64,000 nt of DNA from Humibacillus xanthopallidus (GCF_006717145.1 NZ_VFQF01000002.1:1-64000); one strand, 5' to 3'; shown: positions 9,201 to 17,793, numbered from the stretch's first letter. Notes: a model not told the origin generated them from the letters alone. Translations and numbers: made by a program.

Positions 9201-12200
9201 TGCCGCCGTCGTCGCGTTCTGCGAGGCGACGAGATAGATGGCCTCTCCGTCGTTGACGGTCTGGTTGCCGTCCCACGACAGCGCGCCCACGCGGTTGAAC
9301 CAGTCGGTGGCGGCGGCCGTGTCTCCGCCGTAGGCGCTCGCGTCGATGATCGAGCCGGGCACGTAAGTGCTGCCCTGGAAGCCGCCGGGGCCGACTCCCT
9401 GGAGCTTGACCGGCGAGGCCATGACGAGGTTCTCGTAGTAGGCGCCGCGCGGGTTGTTGCGCGGGTTGGCCAGGTCGGGCGTGCCGGGGTAGACGACCAC
9501 GAGGTCGTCGCCGTTGTTCGTCAGCGACGCGTCGAGCGCCTCCTGGATCGAGGCGTACGTCTGGCCGGGGCCCACCTCGCGCAGGGCAGGGTTGTAGCCC
9601 GTACCGAGGACGTGGAAGGTCAGGCCGTTGACCGTCGACTGCCCGTTGGCGGCGGTGACCTCGAGCTGGTGGGGACCGACCGGGGTGCCGGCCGGAACCG
9701 TGACGCCGATCGCCGTGTCGCTCCAGCTGCCGGTGGGCAGGGCGGTGCCGTCGAGCGTCACCGTGCCGGTGCCCTTGGTGGCGCCGAAGCCGATTCCGTT
9801 GATGCTGAAGGCTCCTGATCCGTTGACGTAGGGCTTCGAGACCGTCATCAGCTGTGGCGAGGTGGCGCTCTGCGGACAGGTCACCTGGGTGAGGCCGGTG
9901 CTGGGCGACTCGATCTGCAGCCCGACCTGGGTCGGCGCGAGGTCGGCGAAGGTGCTGATGCCGGGCAGGCCCTCGGCGCCGGCGTTCTGGGTCGCGAAGT
10001 TCGGCTTGTAGTTCGGGTTGAGCCGGCCGGGGATGCCGGGGTCGTTCGCGACGAAGCGGTAGAGGTTGCCGCACACGCCCGACGGGGTGGGGCAGCTGAT
10101 GTGGTTCGTCGACGGCATCAGCACGTCGTAGATGCCGTTGAAGTCGGTCTCGGTCGTGTACTCGAGCTTGTTGGCGTAGTCGTAGATGCCGACCGGTGCG
10201 AAGGCCAGCCCGGCCTTCTCCCCGTACATGATCGAGCGCGGGTCGTTGCTGAAGTTGATGTCGTCGATGATCACGGTCCGCATGCGTGACGGGACCGGCA
10301 CGTCGGTGAAGACGTTGAACATCGGCACGATCGACTTGCCGTTGCTGACGGTGACGAGCTTGGTGTCGCAGCGCGGCTTGGGGGTCCCCTCGAAGGGCGA
10401 CCCGCCGATGTCGACGAAGGTGGCGTTGTGCACGGGCGTCGATGCCGGCACGGTCACCCCGGTGGGGGCTCCGTTGGTGCCGTCGCCGACCACCGCCGGG
10501 TAGCCGTCCGTCGTCGGGGCGTTGGTGTTGTCCTGCACGTCGACCGTGTGCAGCGCACCGGCACACGCCGGCGGCGGGACCTGGGGGACGATCTGGTCGC
10601 CGTTGCCGATGTTGATGTCCTCCTCGCCGGTCACGTGGTAGAGCGGGCGGTGCTGGGCGTCCTCCGGCACGGCGACGTGCACGAGGTAGTCACGTCCACC
10701 GGGGAGCGCCTCGAAGCCTGCCCCTCCGGTGCAGACCGGGTTCGACGGGTCGGTGGCGGTGAGGGTGCCGGTGAAGCAGCCCTCCCCGAAGCCGTAGTTG
10801 CCGTTCACGGCCGCCCCGAAGTTCGCATCAGGGGTGCCCTGGTCGGTGGGGTAGGGCGCGAACTGGATGCCCTGCATGAAGCTCGAGATGCACTCGCCCG
10901 TCGTCTCCTGCGTGGGCACGAGCACGTTCTCGTCGTATGCCGTCGGGTTGTCCTTCGCGTGGACGAGCGGGTTGCCGTCGACGTCGCGGGCGGTGCAGCC
11001 CGTGGGCCGTTGCCACGACTCCGTCACGTAGGTGTTGAGCAGCCTGCCCTTCGCGTAGGAGCCGTCGGTCGCGAGCTCGTAGCGGTCCGAGGAGTCGCAG
11101 GCGCGCCCGGCGTTCGTGCCGCACGGCACGGTGTCGTAGAGCTCGACGGGCACCCCGGAGACGCCGGGCTGCCAGTCCTCCGAGACGGCATACTGCGGGT
11201 TGAGCTCGTTGCGGGTGGTGTCGTAGCTGACGGTGCCGACGATGCCGCCGTTGCGGGGGTCGACCCCGCCGCTCGTGCCGTTGCGGTCGTAGGCGTGCAC
11301 GCCCCAGTCGACGGTGCCGCTGAGGCCGATGATCGGCATGACGCTGAGGTCGACGCCGGCACCCTTGACCGTGGTCGGGGTCGGCTGGTTGTCGGCCTGG
11401 TAGGTCACGCCGGTCGTGTAGAAGGAGTCGTTGTAGGCCTCCAGGACGACCCACTCACCGATGGGGTAGCCGCTCTCGAAGTAGTAGTGGCCGGTGCTGT
11501 CGGTCACCGCGGTGGACTGGCCGCGGTCGTAGAGGTTGTTCTCGCGGTGGCGCAGCGTGAGGGTGAAGTCGGGGATGCCGGTCTCGCCGGCGTCCTTCCT
11601 GCCGTTGCGGTTGGCGTCGTTGAAGACGAACCCCGAGTACTCCGTCCACCAGCCGTTGAGGGGCAGCTGGCCCAGTGACTCCGTCGAGCCGTTCCGCACG
11701 GTGACGTTCATCATGTTGAGGTTGTAGTCCTGCGGCTCGTCCCACCAGCTCAGGGTGTAGTCCCCGTCGGGCACGCCGGAGATGTCGAAGGTGCCGTCCG
11801 CGTTGCCACGGCCGATCCACACCGCGGCGTCGCCGGCCTGCAGGTCCGACAGCGAGAGCCACGGACGGTTGATCGGGCCGCCGACCTTGGTGCCGGTGTT
11901 GCCGCCCCAGAAGTCGTAGGAGCCACCCTTGGGTGGCGTGTACGTCTTGATGGCGACGACGGACCCGGTGATGTGGCCGCTCCCGCCGGAGAGCGTGTTG
12001 GTTGCCTTGACGAAGCCGAAGATCGGGTCGGGGGTCGGCTCGCCGCCATGGGTGAAGATCGTGCTGTAGCCGGTGTCGCCCTCCATGATCCAGGCGTCGT
12101 AGTCGTGGTTGCCCTCGAGGGTCGTGGTCTGGATCCACGCCGTCGGGCCGTCGGGTGGCGTCACCGACACGGCATACCGGTTGGACCCGAGGTGCGGGAT

Positions 12201-13130
12201 GGCGAGCATGCCGGAGGCGTCGCTGACGCACTGCCCACCGCTGCCGGGGATGGGGATCGGCAGCATGTCGGCGTCGAGGGCGGAGAGCGGGATCTCGTAG
12301 GTGTCAGGGTTCTCGCCCTCGTAGCGCGTGCAGAGGGGGTTGCCGTAGACGTCGGTCTGGATCTCGCCGAGCGTGTCGACGATGTGCCCGACGAAGCCGG
12401 CCATCGTCGCCTCGGAGGTGTCGTAGCCCATGTTCGTGGGGGCGTTGTCCTCGAAGACCTGGGCGCGCAGGGTGCCGTCCGGCAGCGGGTTCGGCTGGAG
12501 CTCGACCGCGAGCGGTCCGGAGAGCGGGCTCGGGCAGCCGGCAACGTCGGCTGCGCCGGTGTCGACGCAGAAGTGTGCTCCGTCGATCTTGTAGCCGTCG
12601 GCGGTGATCGAGATGAGGTAGCGACCGTCGGGGAGGCCCGCCAGCGGGAGGTCGTCCTGCGTGCCCTGGGTGTAGATCGGCGCCCAACCGGACGGCTCGG
12701 TGATGGACTGCCACCTGCACGATGACGGGTAGCCGGCATCGAGAGCCGAGCAGCCCGATCCCGGCGCGGCCGAGCGCTGGTCGGTCGTACCCGTCTCGTC
12801 GACGTTGATGATGTAGCTGAAGGCCGTGACGGCGTCGCCCTTCGAGACACCGGTGCCGCCGAAGGCGCGTGGCTCGGTCCGGGCACTGGTCACCGAGACG
12901 TCGAGGGTGCTGGTCGCGGCGGCCGCAGCGGTCGCCGCGGGGAGGACGCTGACCATGCCGACCGTCACTGCGACAGCGGCGAGGGCGCTGACCAGACGGC
13001 GTCGGGCGGAGCCACGTGCCGACCGGATGCGGCGCCCCGCCGCGTGGGGGTCTCGCCTGCTGGCAGGTCGGCGCCGTGCTGTGGTCCCTCGGCTGCCATC
13101 GGTCCCCGGCGTCGGCTCGTGTCCACGCAT
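6243..13130 (-). CDS. Giant secreted repeat protein (SdrD-B-like, IPT/TIG, beta-helix, C-terminal repeats)
   Basis: 2,295 residues. Start chosen at the ATG at 13130, which is 8 bases after AGAGGG; ATG 13136 and GTG 13139 are closer to it. A charged N-region of about 45 residues precedes a signal segment ending in an alanine run (PAATAAAAAT). Domains in order: beta-sandwich carboxypeptidase-regulatory/SdrD-B-like modules (one near residue 500, with FNDANRNGRKDAGETG), an IPT/TIG-like domain (about 1085-1180), a right-handed beta-helix rich in GGG and N-x-I turns (about 1180-1575), and eight ~57-residue repeats from about 1790 to the end. Four of these are close to those of the third cupredoxin protein; the last four are more diverged. 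There is no LPXTG or C-terminal membrane segment, so it is probably released or held non-covalently. It is the first gene of the cupredoxin operon and could be a scaffold or surface layer for the oxidases (inference). Confidence 0.85.
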   Translation of the reverse strand: MRGHEPTPGTDGSRGTTARRRPASRRDPHAAGRRIRSARGSARRRLVSALAAVAVTVGMVSVLPAATAAAAATSTLDVSVTSARTEPRAFGGTGVSKGDAVTAFSYIINVDETGTTDQRSAAPGSGCSALDAGYPSSCRWQSITEPSGWAPIYTQGTQDDLPLAGLPDGRYLISITADGYKIDGAHFCVDTGAADVAGCPSPLSGPLAVELQPNPLPDGTLRAQVFEDNAPTNMGYDTSEATMAGFVGHIVDTLGEIQTDVYGNPLCTRYEGENPDTYEIPLSALDADMLPIPIPGSGGQCVSDASGMLAIPHLGSNRYAVSVTPPDGPTAWIQTTTLEGNHDYDAWIMEGDTGYSTIFTHGGEPTPDPIFGFVKATNTLSGGSGHITGSVVAIKTYTPPKGGSYDFWGGNTGTKVGGPINRPWLSLSDLQAGDAAVWIGRGNADGTFDISGVPDGDYTLSWWDEPQDYNLNMMNVTVRNGSTESLGQLPLNGWWTEYSGFVFNDANRNGRKDAGETGIPDFTLTLRHRENNLYDRGQSTAVTDSTGHYYFESGYPIGEWVVLEAYNDSFYTTGVTYQADNQPTPTTVKGAGVDLSVMPIIGLSGTVDWGVHAYDRNGTSGGVDPRNGGIVGTVSYDTTRNELNPQYAVSEDWQPGVSGVPVELYDTVPCGTNAGRACDSSDRYELATDGSYAKGRLLNTYVTESWQRPTGCTARDVDGNPLVHAKDNPTAYDENVLVPTQETTGECISSFMQGIQFAPYPTDQGTPDANFGAAVNGNYGFGEGCFTGTLTATDPSNPVCTGGAGFEALPGGRDYLVHVAVPEDAQHRPLYHVTGEEDINIGNGDQIVPQVPPPACAGALHTVDVQDNTNAPTTDGYPAVVGDGTNGAPTGVTVPASTPVHNATFVDIGGSPFEGTPKPRCDTKLVTVSNGKSIVPMFNVFTDVPVPSRMRTVIIDDINFSNDPRSIMYGEKAGLAFAPVGIYDYANKLEYTTETDFNGIYDVLMPSTNHISCPTPSGVCGNLYRFVANDPGIPGRLNPNYKPNFATQNAGAEGLPGISTFADLAPTQVGLQIESPSTGLTQVTCPQSATSPQLMTVSKPYVNGSGAFSINGIGFGATKGTGTVTLDGTALPTGSWSDTAIGVTVPAGTPVGPHQLEVTAANGQSTVNGLTFHVLGTGYNPALREVGPGQTYASIQEALDASLTNNGDDLVVVYPGTPDLANPRNNPRGAYYENLVMASPVKLQGVGPGGFQGSTYVPGSIIDASAYGGDTAAATDWFNRVGALSWDGNQTVNDGEAIYLVASQNATTAAGRARQFTSSFKASIDGFDIRGGSQNGFPGNINDLTGGATGLPPTIETQGGAIFANAYVRNLQVTNNVVQNNGSSYGTIRVGTPDLPAPDTNQHNEDVRIADNRIVQNAGTNLAGGIGLFAGSDRYQVTQNDICGNFSLEYGGGLSVYGLSPAGSIDHNRIYFNNSNDEGGGIMIAGELPVVAGSLSPGTGAVDIVGNQIQGNLANDDGGGIRFLMSGNFPMNVHDNMIVNNVSTHEGGGIAIDDAPNVRVYDNTVMKNLTTATAVTSDGTPAPAGLATAGNSDQLQASLPAGSPTFSNPLLFDNVFWDNRAGTRAGRTVTGLGLAGDASAVNHWDLGVSGGSGSLAPTNSVLQQNLAGPSHPYTASPTNVLADPQVVGVYDVSVTFATWRQNPAFVDSTLVAVEAPADLLGNYHLGACPGSPACNLGASSKAVPAYQAPPASLPASALDIDGQARPALGGFDAGADEFGGSVPPPPPPPSTADFFYSTAGNTNPPGVGGTADDADIYHWNGTAHSRTTNMSDLLVPAAANVDGYAQVDATHFYVSFSSDTTLPGLGAVQDEDVVYRDGSVWRLFFDGTAHGLGASANLDIDALSVVGGVLYFSTAGNTNPPGVGGTADDADIFRWNGSTYARVVNASDLGIPGSANVDGLQWVDTTHWYLSFSADATVTGLGAVQDEDVINRSGSTWSVYFDGTAHGLGASANLDIDAFSLPGGATAPPATKLFVTPTNALSLPGITGSVANDDVVGFDGSSYWMLFDGSDVLPSTVASAARVNAFSVIDSSTLLLTFDRTVTLPVLGTVTPSDVVKFTGTLGPATSGSFSWYLDGSDVGLTTTAEAITGLDRLDDGSLVVSTAGGIGVTGIAPGDTTGSDVFRFVPTALGATTSGSWQWYLDGSDVGLGGGSLANQAAERLGGVAVSADGSLHLTTSGAFSVTGVSGNNRDVFVCGSPQTGATSTCAWSPTKYFTGSTHGFTNTLNPLAGIDLP

Positions 13131-13645
13131 GTGCATCACCCTCTGTGCCCTGCGACCGCCGCCCCGGCGGTCGCTACCGGCAATGTCACCGCTGCTCGGC
13201 AGGGGCCGGAGCGGCTTTGAGGGGGACTGTCACGGTGACGTCAGGCGGGGGTCAGATCGCCGACAGCCCTTCGTCATCCGCCTGTCAGATGCTTGGGAGG
13301 AGGCCGTCAGCCCTTCGTCAGGATCGTGTCAGCCAGGAGCGTGCCGCGCCCGTCCGGAACCTCTCGTCCGCCCGAAACGCTGAGTGGGGGTATGCCGTCC
13401 GCGTCGTCCCGTAGGGAGCCGCCCGTCGTGCGTGATCGGGCAACGCCCAGTGGTGACGCAGCGGTCGAACGCGGCTGCTGTGCGGGGGGCGTGCAGGAAG
13501 GGCGCAGTGTCTGTGCAGGGCCTGTGAGCAGGCGCGTCTCATTTGGCCGCTGGGACGCGCGTCAGGTCATACTGAGTGGCGGCTCGGGGACTCCCGGGCC
13601 GCATCGTTGAACGTCGTAGAACGTCGTCGTATTGGAGTGGGTGCA
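13131..13645. promoter_or_regulatory. Divergent intergenic region between the cupredoxin operon and the PBP gene
   Basis: About 515 bases without a convincing gene. Holds a hairpin just upstream of the giant gene (separate entry), a direct repeat of GTCAGCCCTTCGTCA-like sequence near 13262 and 13307, about 46 bases apart, and one GTATGCCG octamer near 13390. Promoters for both directions must lie here, but I cannot place them with confidence. The direct repeats are reasonable activator or repressor sites for the cupredoxin operon (inference). Confidence 0.5.
13152..13174 (-). promoter_or_regulatory. Hairpin in the 5' leader of the giant repeat protein gene
   Basis: Perfect 9-bp inverted repeat GCGACCGCC / GGCGGTCGC with a 5-base loop, 21 bases upstream of the chosen start codon. 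It would form in the mRNA leader and may affect stability or initiation; it is not followed by a T-run, so it is unlikely to be a classical terminator. Confidence 0.45.
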
Positions 13646-15892
13646 GTGAGTCAGAGCAGGCACGAGATCCGTGCCGCCCAGCTGGCGGGGTCCAAGGGCC
13701 GCACGTCGGGCGGCGGGACCGGGGGACCTGACGGACCTGGCGGCACCGGCTTCGCGGACGGCAGCGGCCGCGGCAACGGCGGCGGACGCACCGGGTGGAA
13801 GAAGTGGGTGCTCGGCACCCTCAAGTGGGGCTCGATCGTCGGCCTCGCTCTCTTCGTCATCGGCATCGTGGCCGTCTTCGTCGCCTACAACAAGACGTCG
13901 ATCCCGCAGCCGAACGAGCTCGCCGACAAGCAGGTCTCGATCGTCTACTACGCCGACGGCAAGACCGAGCTCGACCGCATCGCCGTCCAGGATGGCAACC
14001 GCGAGTCGGTGCCGCTGTCCAAGGTGCCGAAGTTCGTCCAGGACGCCCACATCGCTGCCGAGGACCGCACGTTCTACCAGAACAACGGCATCTCGGTCGG
14101 CGGCATCCTGCGCGCCGTGAAGACGAGCGTCACCGGCGAGACGCAGGTCGGCGGCTCGACGATCACCCAGCAGTACGTCAAGAACTACTTCCTCACGCAG
14201 GACCGCACCCTGACGCGCAAGGCCCGCGAGATCCTCATCGCCGTCAAGATCGACGGTCAGCTCAGCAAGTCCGAGATCCTCGAGAAGTACCTCAACACGA
14301 TCTACTACGGCCGCGGTGCCTACGGCATCCAGAGCGCGTCCAAGGCCTACTTCGGCAAGGACGTCAGCAAGCTGACCGTCGCCGAGGGGGCGGTGCTCGC
14401 GTCGGTCATCAACGCCCCGTCGCTCTACGACCCGGCGAACGGCGACAAGGCCCGGGCGAACCTCGAGAAGCGCTACGCGTACGTCCTCGACGGCATGGTC
14501 GAGGAGGGCTGGCTCTCGGCCGCCGACCGCGCGAAGTACACCGAGCTGCCCAAGATCCTCGACTACAAGGGCAACAAGTTCTCGGCCGGTCCGAACGGCT
14601 TCATCACCGCCCAGGTGAAGAAGGAGCTGCTCTCGACGGGCCTCTCCGAGCAGGACATCGACAAGGGTGGCCTGCGCATTGTCACGACGATCGACAAGAA
14701 GGCGCAGAACGCCGCGATCGCGGCCATGAAGGAGAACCTGCCCAAGAAGGTGCAGGGCGGTCTCGTCGCCGTGCGCCCGGGTGACGGCGCCGTGGTCGCG
14801 ATGTATGCCGGGGCCGACTACTCCAAGAACCAGTTCAACTCGGCGACGACGGCGATCATGCAGGGCGCCTCGAACTTCAAGCCCTTCGCCGTGCTCGCCG
14901 CGGTGCGCGACGGCATCTCGACGAAGACGAAGTTCGACGGCGACCAGCCGCAGAAGATCGACGGCACGACGATCACGAATTTCGGTGGCCGCTCCTACGG
15001 CATGGTCGACATGCGCCGCATGATCGGGCGCTCCATCAACACGGCCTTCGTCAACCTCAACAAGGAGGTGACGCCGGCCAAGACGCGCCAGGCCGCCGTC
15101 GACGCCGGCATCCCGGCCAAGACACCGGGCATGGACGACACCCTGACCAACGTCCTCGGCACCGCCTCGCCGCACGTCATCGACATGGCCTCGGCCTACT
15201 CGACGATCGCGGCGCAGGGCGTGCGGAGCAAGCCCTACTTCGTCACGAAGGTGACCTCCACCGAGGGCGACTTCAGCTACGAGGTCAAGCCGCAGACCCA
15301 GCGGGCCTTCGACAAGGACGTGACCGCCGACGTCACCGACGCGATGACCTACACCGTCAAGACCGGCGGCACGGCGACGAAGCTCCAGCAGCTCGGCCGT
15401 CCGATCGCCGGCAAGACGGGCACCTCGTCCGAGGCCAAGTCGATCTGGTTCTCCGGGTTCGTGCCCCAGCTCGCCGTCTCGATCGGCATGTACAAGCCCG
15501 ACGACAAGGGCAACCCGCAGACGCTGACGAGCAACGAGGACACCAACCTCACGGGAGGCACGATCCCGGCCGACGTCTTCTACGACTTCATGAAGGTCGC
15601 GCTCTCCGGCGTCGAGATCCAGAACTTCCCGCCGCGCGCGGGCGTGGGCGACGACAAGATCCCGACGCCGACCGCGACGGTGACCCAGACCCCGACGCAG
15701 ACTCAGACGCCGACCGCGACGGTCACCGTGCCGCCGTCGACGACGACCCAGGCGCCGCCCCCCACGACGGCGACGTCGAAGCCGACGAAGACGAACGGCA
15801 CGGGCAAGCCGACCCCCACGGCGACATCGAGTCCGACGGCGACCGTCGCCCTCCCGCTGCCCACCGTGACGAAGCCCGGCAACGGGCCGTGA
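13646..15892 (+). CDS. ponA: Bifunctional penicillin-binding protein (GT51 transglycosylase / transpeptidase)
   Basis: 748 residues from the GTG at 13646, with GGAG 8 bases upstream. Polymerises lipid II into glycan strands and cross-links the peptides, outside the membrane. Order: Gly-rich cytoplasmic tail, one transmembrane helix (about residues 55-80), GT51 domain with catalytic Glu in EDRTFYQNNG (about 138) and GGSTITQQY (about 169), transpeptidase domain with S-N-F-K (Ser about 409), S-I-N (about 463) and KTGTS (about 590). The C-terminus is a Thr/Pro-rich tail, common in wall-associated actinobacterial class A PBPs. Its stop overlaps the next start (GTGA). Its place before a GT87-like protein and rpsF-ssb-rpsR-rplI matches ponA1 of mycobacteria as I recall it, which supports the symbol. 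Confidence 0.93.
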   Translation: MSQSRHEIRAAQLAGSKGRTSGGGTGGPDGPGGTGFADGSGRGNGGGRTGWKKWVLGTLKWGSIVGLALFVIGIVAVFVAYNKTSIPQPNELADKQVSIVYYADGKTELDRIAVQDGNRESVPLSKVPKFVQDAHIAAEDRTFYQNNGISVGGILRAVKTSVTGETQVGGSTITQQYVKNYFLTQDRTLTRKAREILIAVKIDGQLSKSEILEKYLNTIYYGRGAYGIQSASKAYFGKDVSKLTVAEGAVLASVINAPSLYDPANGDKARANLEKRYAYVLDGMVEEGWLSAADRAKYTELPKILDYKGNKFSAGPNGFITAQVKKELLSTGLSEQDIDKGGLRIVTTIDKKAQNAAIAAMKENLPKKVQGGLVAVRPGDGAVVAMYAGADYSKNQFNSATTAIMQGASNFKPFAVLAAVRDGISTKTKFDGDQPQKIDGTTITNFGGRSYGMVDMRRMIGRSINTAFVNLNKEVTPAKTRQAAVDAGIPAKTPGMDDTLTNVLGTASPHVIDMASAYSTIAAQGVRSKPYFVTKVTSTEGDFSYEVKPQTQRAFDKDVTADVTDAMTYTVKTGGTATKLQQLGRPIAGKTGTSSEAKSIWFSGFVPQLAVSIGMYKPDDKGNPQTLTSNEDTNLTGGTIPADVFYDFMKVALSGVEIQNFPPRAGVGDDKIPTPTATVTQTPTQTQTPTATVTVPPSTTTQAPPPTTATSKPTKTNGTGKPTPTATSSPTATVALPLPTVTKPGNGP

Positions 15893-17271
15893 CGCCGGCG
15901 GCCGACCCGGTCGCGCGGGCGGCCTCCGAGGTCATCGGAGGCCCCCGCGGCCGGTATGCCGTGTCGCGTGAGCTCCCCTGGTTGCTCACTGCCGCACTGC
16001 TGTCGGCCCTCACGGCCGTCACGGCCGGCTTCGGCATCCTCCTGCGCATCCCGTGCCTGCGCACAGGGTTCTCCGGGGTCGACCAGTTCTGGAACGCCTG
16101 CTACGCCGACCTGCCCACCGCCTACCGTGACGCGAACGTCAAAGCCGGCCTCGCGGCATACCTGCAGGGTGGGCCGGACGCCCCGGCGACCGGGCAGCCC
16201 CCACTGACCGGGCTCGCGCTGACCGCGGTCGCGAGCCTCGTGCCCGACGGCTCGCTCAACTCGCGCGCGGCATGGTTCTTCGCGCTGTGGTCCGTGCTGA
16301 TCACGCTGCTGCTGCTCGTCATCGTGTGGCTCGTCGCGTCGAGCGCGCGGCCGCCGATCCTCGCGGCGCACGTCGCCCTGTCGCCCGTCGTGGCACTGAC
16401 GGCGTTCATCTCGGCCGACCTGCTCGGTGTCGCGCTCGCCACCGCCGGCCTCTGGGCCTGGTCGAGGCGCAGCCCGACCCTCGCCGGCGTGCTCCTCGGC
16501 CTCGCGATGGCCGCGCGCTCCTACCCCGTCCTGCTCCTGCTGGCGATCGGGCTGCTGTGCCTGCGCTCGGGCCGGCTGCGCGAGTTCGCCCGCACCGCCG
16601 CGTATGCCGCCCTCTCCTTCGGTGTGGTCCTGTCGGCGATCTGGCTGCTCAACCCCGAGGCCGCCGCGAGCGCCTACACCGGCTGGGCGTCGGCCGGTGC
16701 CGGCTACGGCTCGCCGTGGCTGCTGCCCCAGCTCGCCGGGCACGCCCTGCCGGCCGGCGTCGTCACGGCGCTCGCCGTGGTGGGCTGGCTCGTCGCCCTC
16801 CTCGCCGGGGCGGTGCTGGCGCTGTCGTCCGCGCGACGCCCGACGGTCGCTGAGGTCTCGCTGGTCATGGTCGCCATCGTGCTCGTCACCGGCAAGTCCT
16901 TCACGGTGCAGAGCTCGCTCTGGCTCGTGCCGCTCATCGCGTGGTGCGCCGTGCAGTGGCGCGACCACCTCATCTGGGCCGGGGCCGAGGCGCTCAACTT
17001 CGTCGCGGTCTGGCTGACGATCGCCGCGACGACCGTGCCCGACCGCGGGATGCCGCCGGCCTGGTACTCCTTTTTCTCCATGCTCCGCGTCGTCGCCGTG
17101 CTGTGGCTCGCCGCCGTCGTCTGGCTGCGCGCGCGGGAGCGCTGGAGCCCGCCGGCGCCCGAGCGCGAGGACGGGGACGACGGTGAGGACGCCCTGGGCG
17201 TGCCCGAGGCCGACGACCTCGCCGGCCCGCTGGCCGGGGCCGAGGACCGCGTCCTCGTCCGCTTCAGCTGA
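15889..17271 (+). CDS. Polytopic membrane protein, GT87/DUF2029-like glycosyltransferase
   Basis: 460 residues from a GTG at 15889 that overlaps the PBP stop as GTGA, so translation is coupled. About ten hydrophobic helices; after the first there is a long extracytoplasmic loop (residues about 50-110), as in GT-C glycosyltransferases that use polyprenyl-linked sugars. An acidic tail (EREDGDDGEDALG) follows the last helix. The Mycobacterium gene in the same place (Rv0051) is a similar membrane protein. I see no proven catalytic acid, so the transferase role is family-level inference; an alternative is an accessory protein of the PBP. Confidence 0.75.
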   Translation: MTPAADPVARAASEVIGGPRGRYAVSRELPWLLTAALLSALTAVTAGFGILLRIPCLRTGFSGVDQFWNACYADLPTAYRDANVKAGLAAYLQGGPDAPATGQPPLTGLALTAVASLVPDGSLNSRAAWFFALWSVLITLLLLVIVWLVASSARPPILAAHVALSPVVALTAFISADLLGVALATAGLWAWSRRSPTLAGVLLGLAMAARSYPVLLLLAIGLLCLRSGRLREFARTAAYAALSFGVVLSAIWLLNPEAAASAYTGWASAGAGYGSPWLLPQLAGHALPAGVVTALAVVGWLVALLAGAVLALSSARRPTVAEVSLVMVAIVLVTGKSFTVQSSLWLVPLIAWCAVQWRDHLIWAGAEALNFVAVWLTIAATTVPDRGMPPAWYSFFSMLRVVAVLWLAAVVWLRARERWSPPAPEREDGDDGEDALGVPEADDLAGPLAGAEDRVLVRFS

Positions 17272-17352
17272 GGCGCAGGGCCTCGCCGTGCGCGAGGTGG
17301 GCGCGAGGTGGGCGCGCACCGCCCGGATTTCGGGGTATGCCGGGTGGCCCGG

Positions 17353-17358
17353 TAGTCT
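17353..17358 (+). promoter_or_regulatory. Possible -10 element for the rpsF-ssb-rpsR-rplI operon
   Basis: TAGTCT, the same hexamer seen 7 bases before the start of the MalT-like regulator gene at 59283. It lies about 150 bases upstream of rpsF, which would leave a long leader containing the hairpin at 17455-17475. No good -35 is visible, so this is a weak call. Confidence 0.3.
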
Positions 17359-17445
17359 TGCCGGGTTCACCGTGTGCCTGGCTGTGGATCGAGCTGACCT
17401 CGTGTCGGTGCGGTCTGTGATGCTGGGCCGCGGTGGGACGAATGC

Positions 17446-17499
17446 AACCCTCCTGTCACGGGAGAGACCCGTGACCGCCAAGACCGAAGGAGGTGGGTT
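17446..17499 (+). promoter_or_regulatory. Structured rpsF leader that can hide the ribosome binding site (candidate S6:S18 binding RNA)
   Basis: A perfect 8-bp hairpin, GTCACGGG (17455-17462) with CCCGTGAC (17468-17475) and loop AGAGA, is nested in an outer helix. In the outer helix AACCCTCCT (17446-17454) pairs with AGGA (17488-17491) and GGGTT (17495-17499), leaving GGT bulged. This traps the rpsF ribosome binding site AAGGAGG. The unpaired 3' side (17476-17487) contains CCG. A CCG in a bulge of an RBS-sequestering leader is, as I recall, the hallmark of the leader bound by the S6:S18 pair, whose genes (rpsF and rpsR) are both in this operon. The structure is read directly; the autoregulation is inference from known leaders. 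Confidence 0.55.
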
Positions 17500-17505
17500 A
17501 GAAGC

Positions 17506-17793
17506 ATGCGTCAGTACGAACTCATGGTCATCCTCGACCCGGAGACCGAAGAGCGCACCGTCGGCACCACGATGGATCGTTTCCTCGCTGTCATCACGAA
17601 GGACGGCGGCACCGTCGACAACGTCGACATCTGGGGCCGTCGCCGCCTCGCCTACGACATCAAGAAGAAGTCCGAGGGCATCTACACCGTCGTCAACTTC
17701 ACCGCGGAGCCGGCCACGGCCCAGGAGCTCGACCGACAGTTGAACCTCAACGAGTCGATCATGCGGACGAAGCTGCTCCGTCCCGGCGCCTGA
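17506..17793 (+). CDS. rpsF: 30S ribosomal protein S6
   Basis: 95 residues, the usual length. Starts [16 protein letters not shown] and contains the typical [15 protein letters not shown] stretch, which fits S6 in the central domain of the small subunit, where it pairs with S18. AAGGAGGTG lies 11 bases before the ATG and can be paired with an upstream sequence (leader entry). First gene of rpsF-ssb-rpsR-rplI. Confidence 0.98.
   Translation: MRQYELMVILDPETEERTVGTTMDRFLAVITKDGGTVDNVDIWGRRRLAYDIKKKSEGIYTVVNFTAEPATAQELDRQLNLNESIMRTKLLRPGA

Noticed and set aside
537-13139. Long plus-strand open frames of 300-550 codons across the cupredoxin operon
   Set aside because: They mirror the real minus-strand genes, as happens at about 70% GC. 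Their translations are Arg/Gly/Asp-rich with no domain, signal peptide or ribosome binding site.
13262-13325. PhoB- or OmpR-type box at the GTCAGCCCTTCGTCA direct repeats
   Set aside because: The repeat period is about 46 bases and not one or two helical turns, and the sequence does not match a box that I know.
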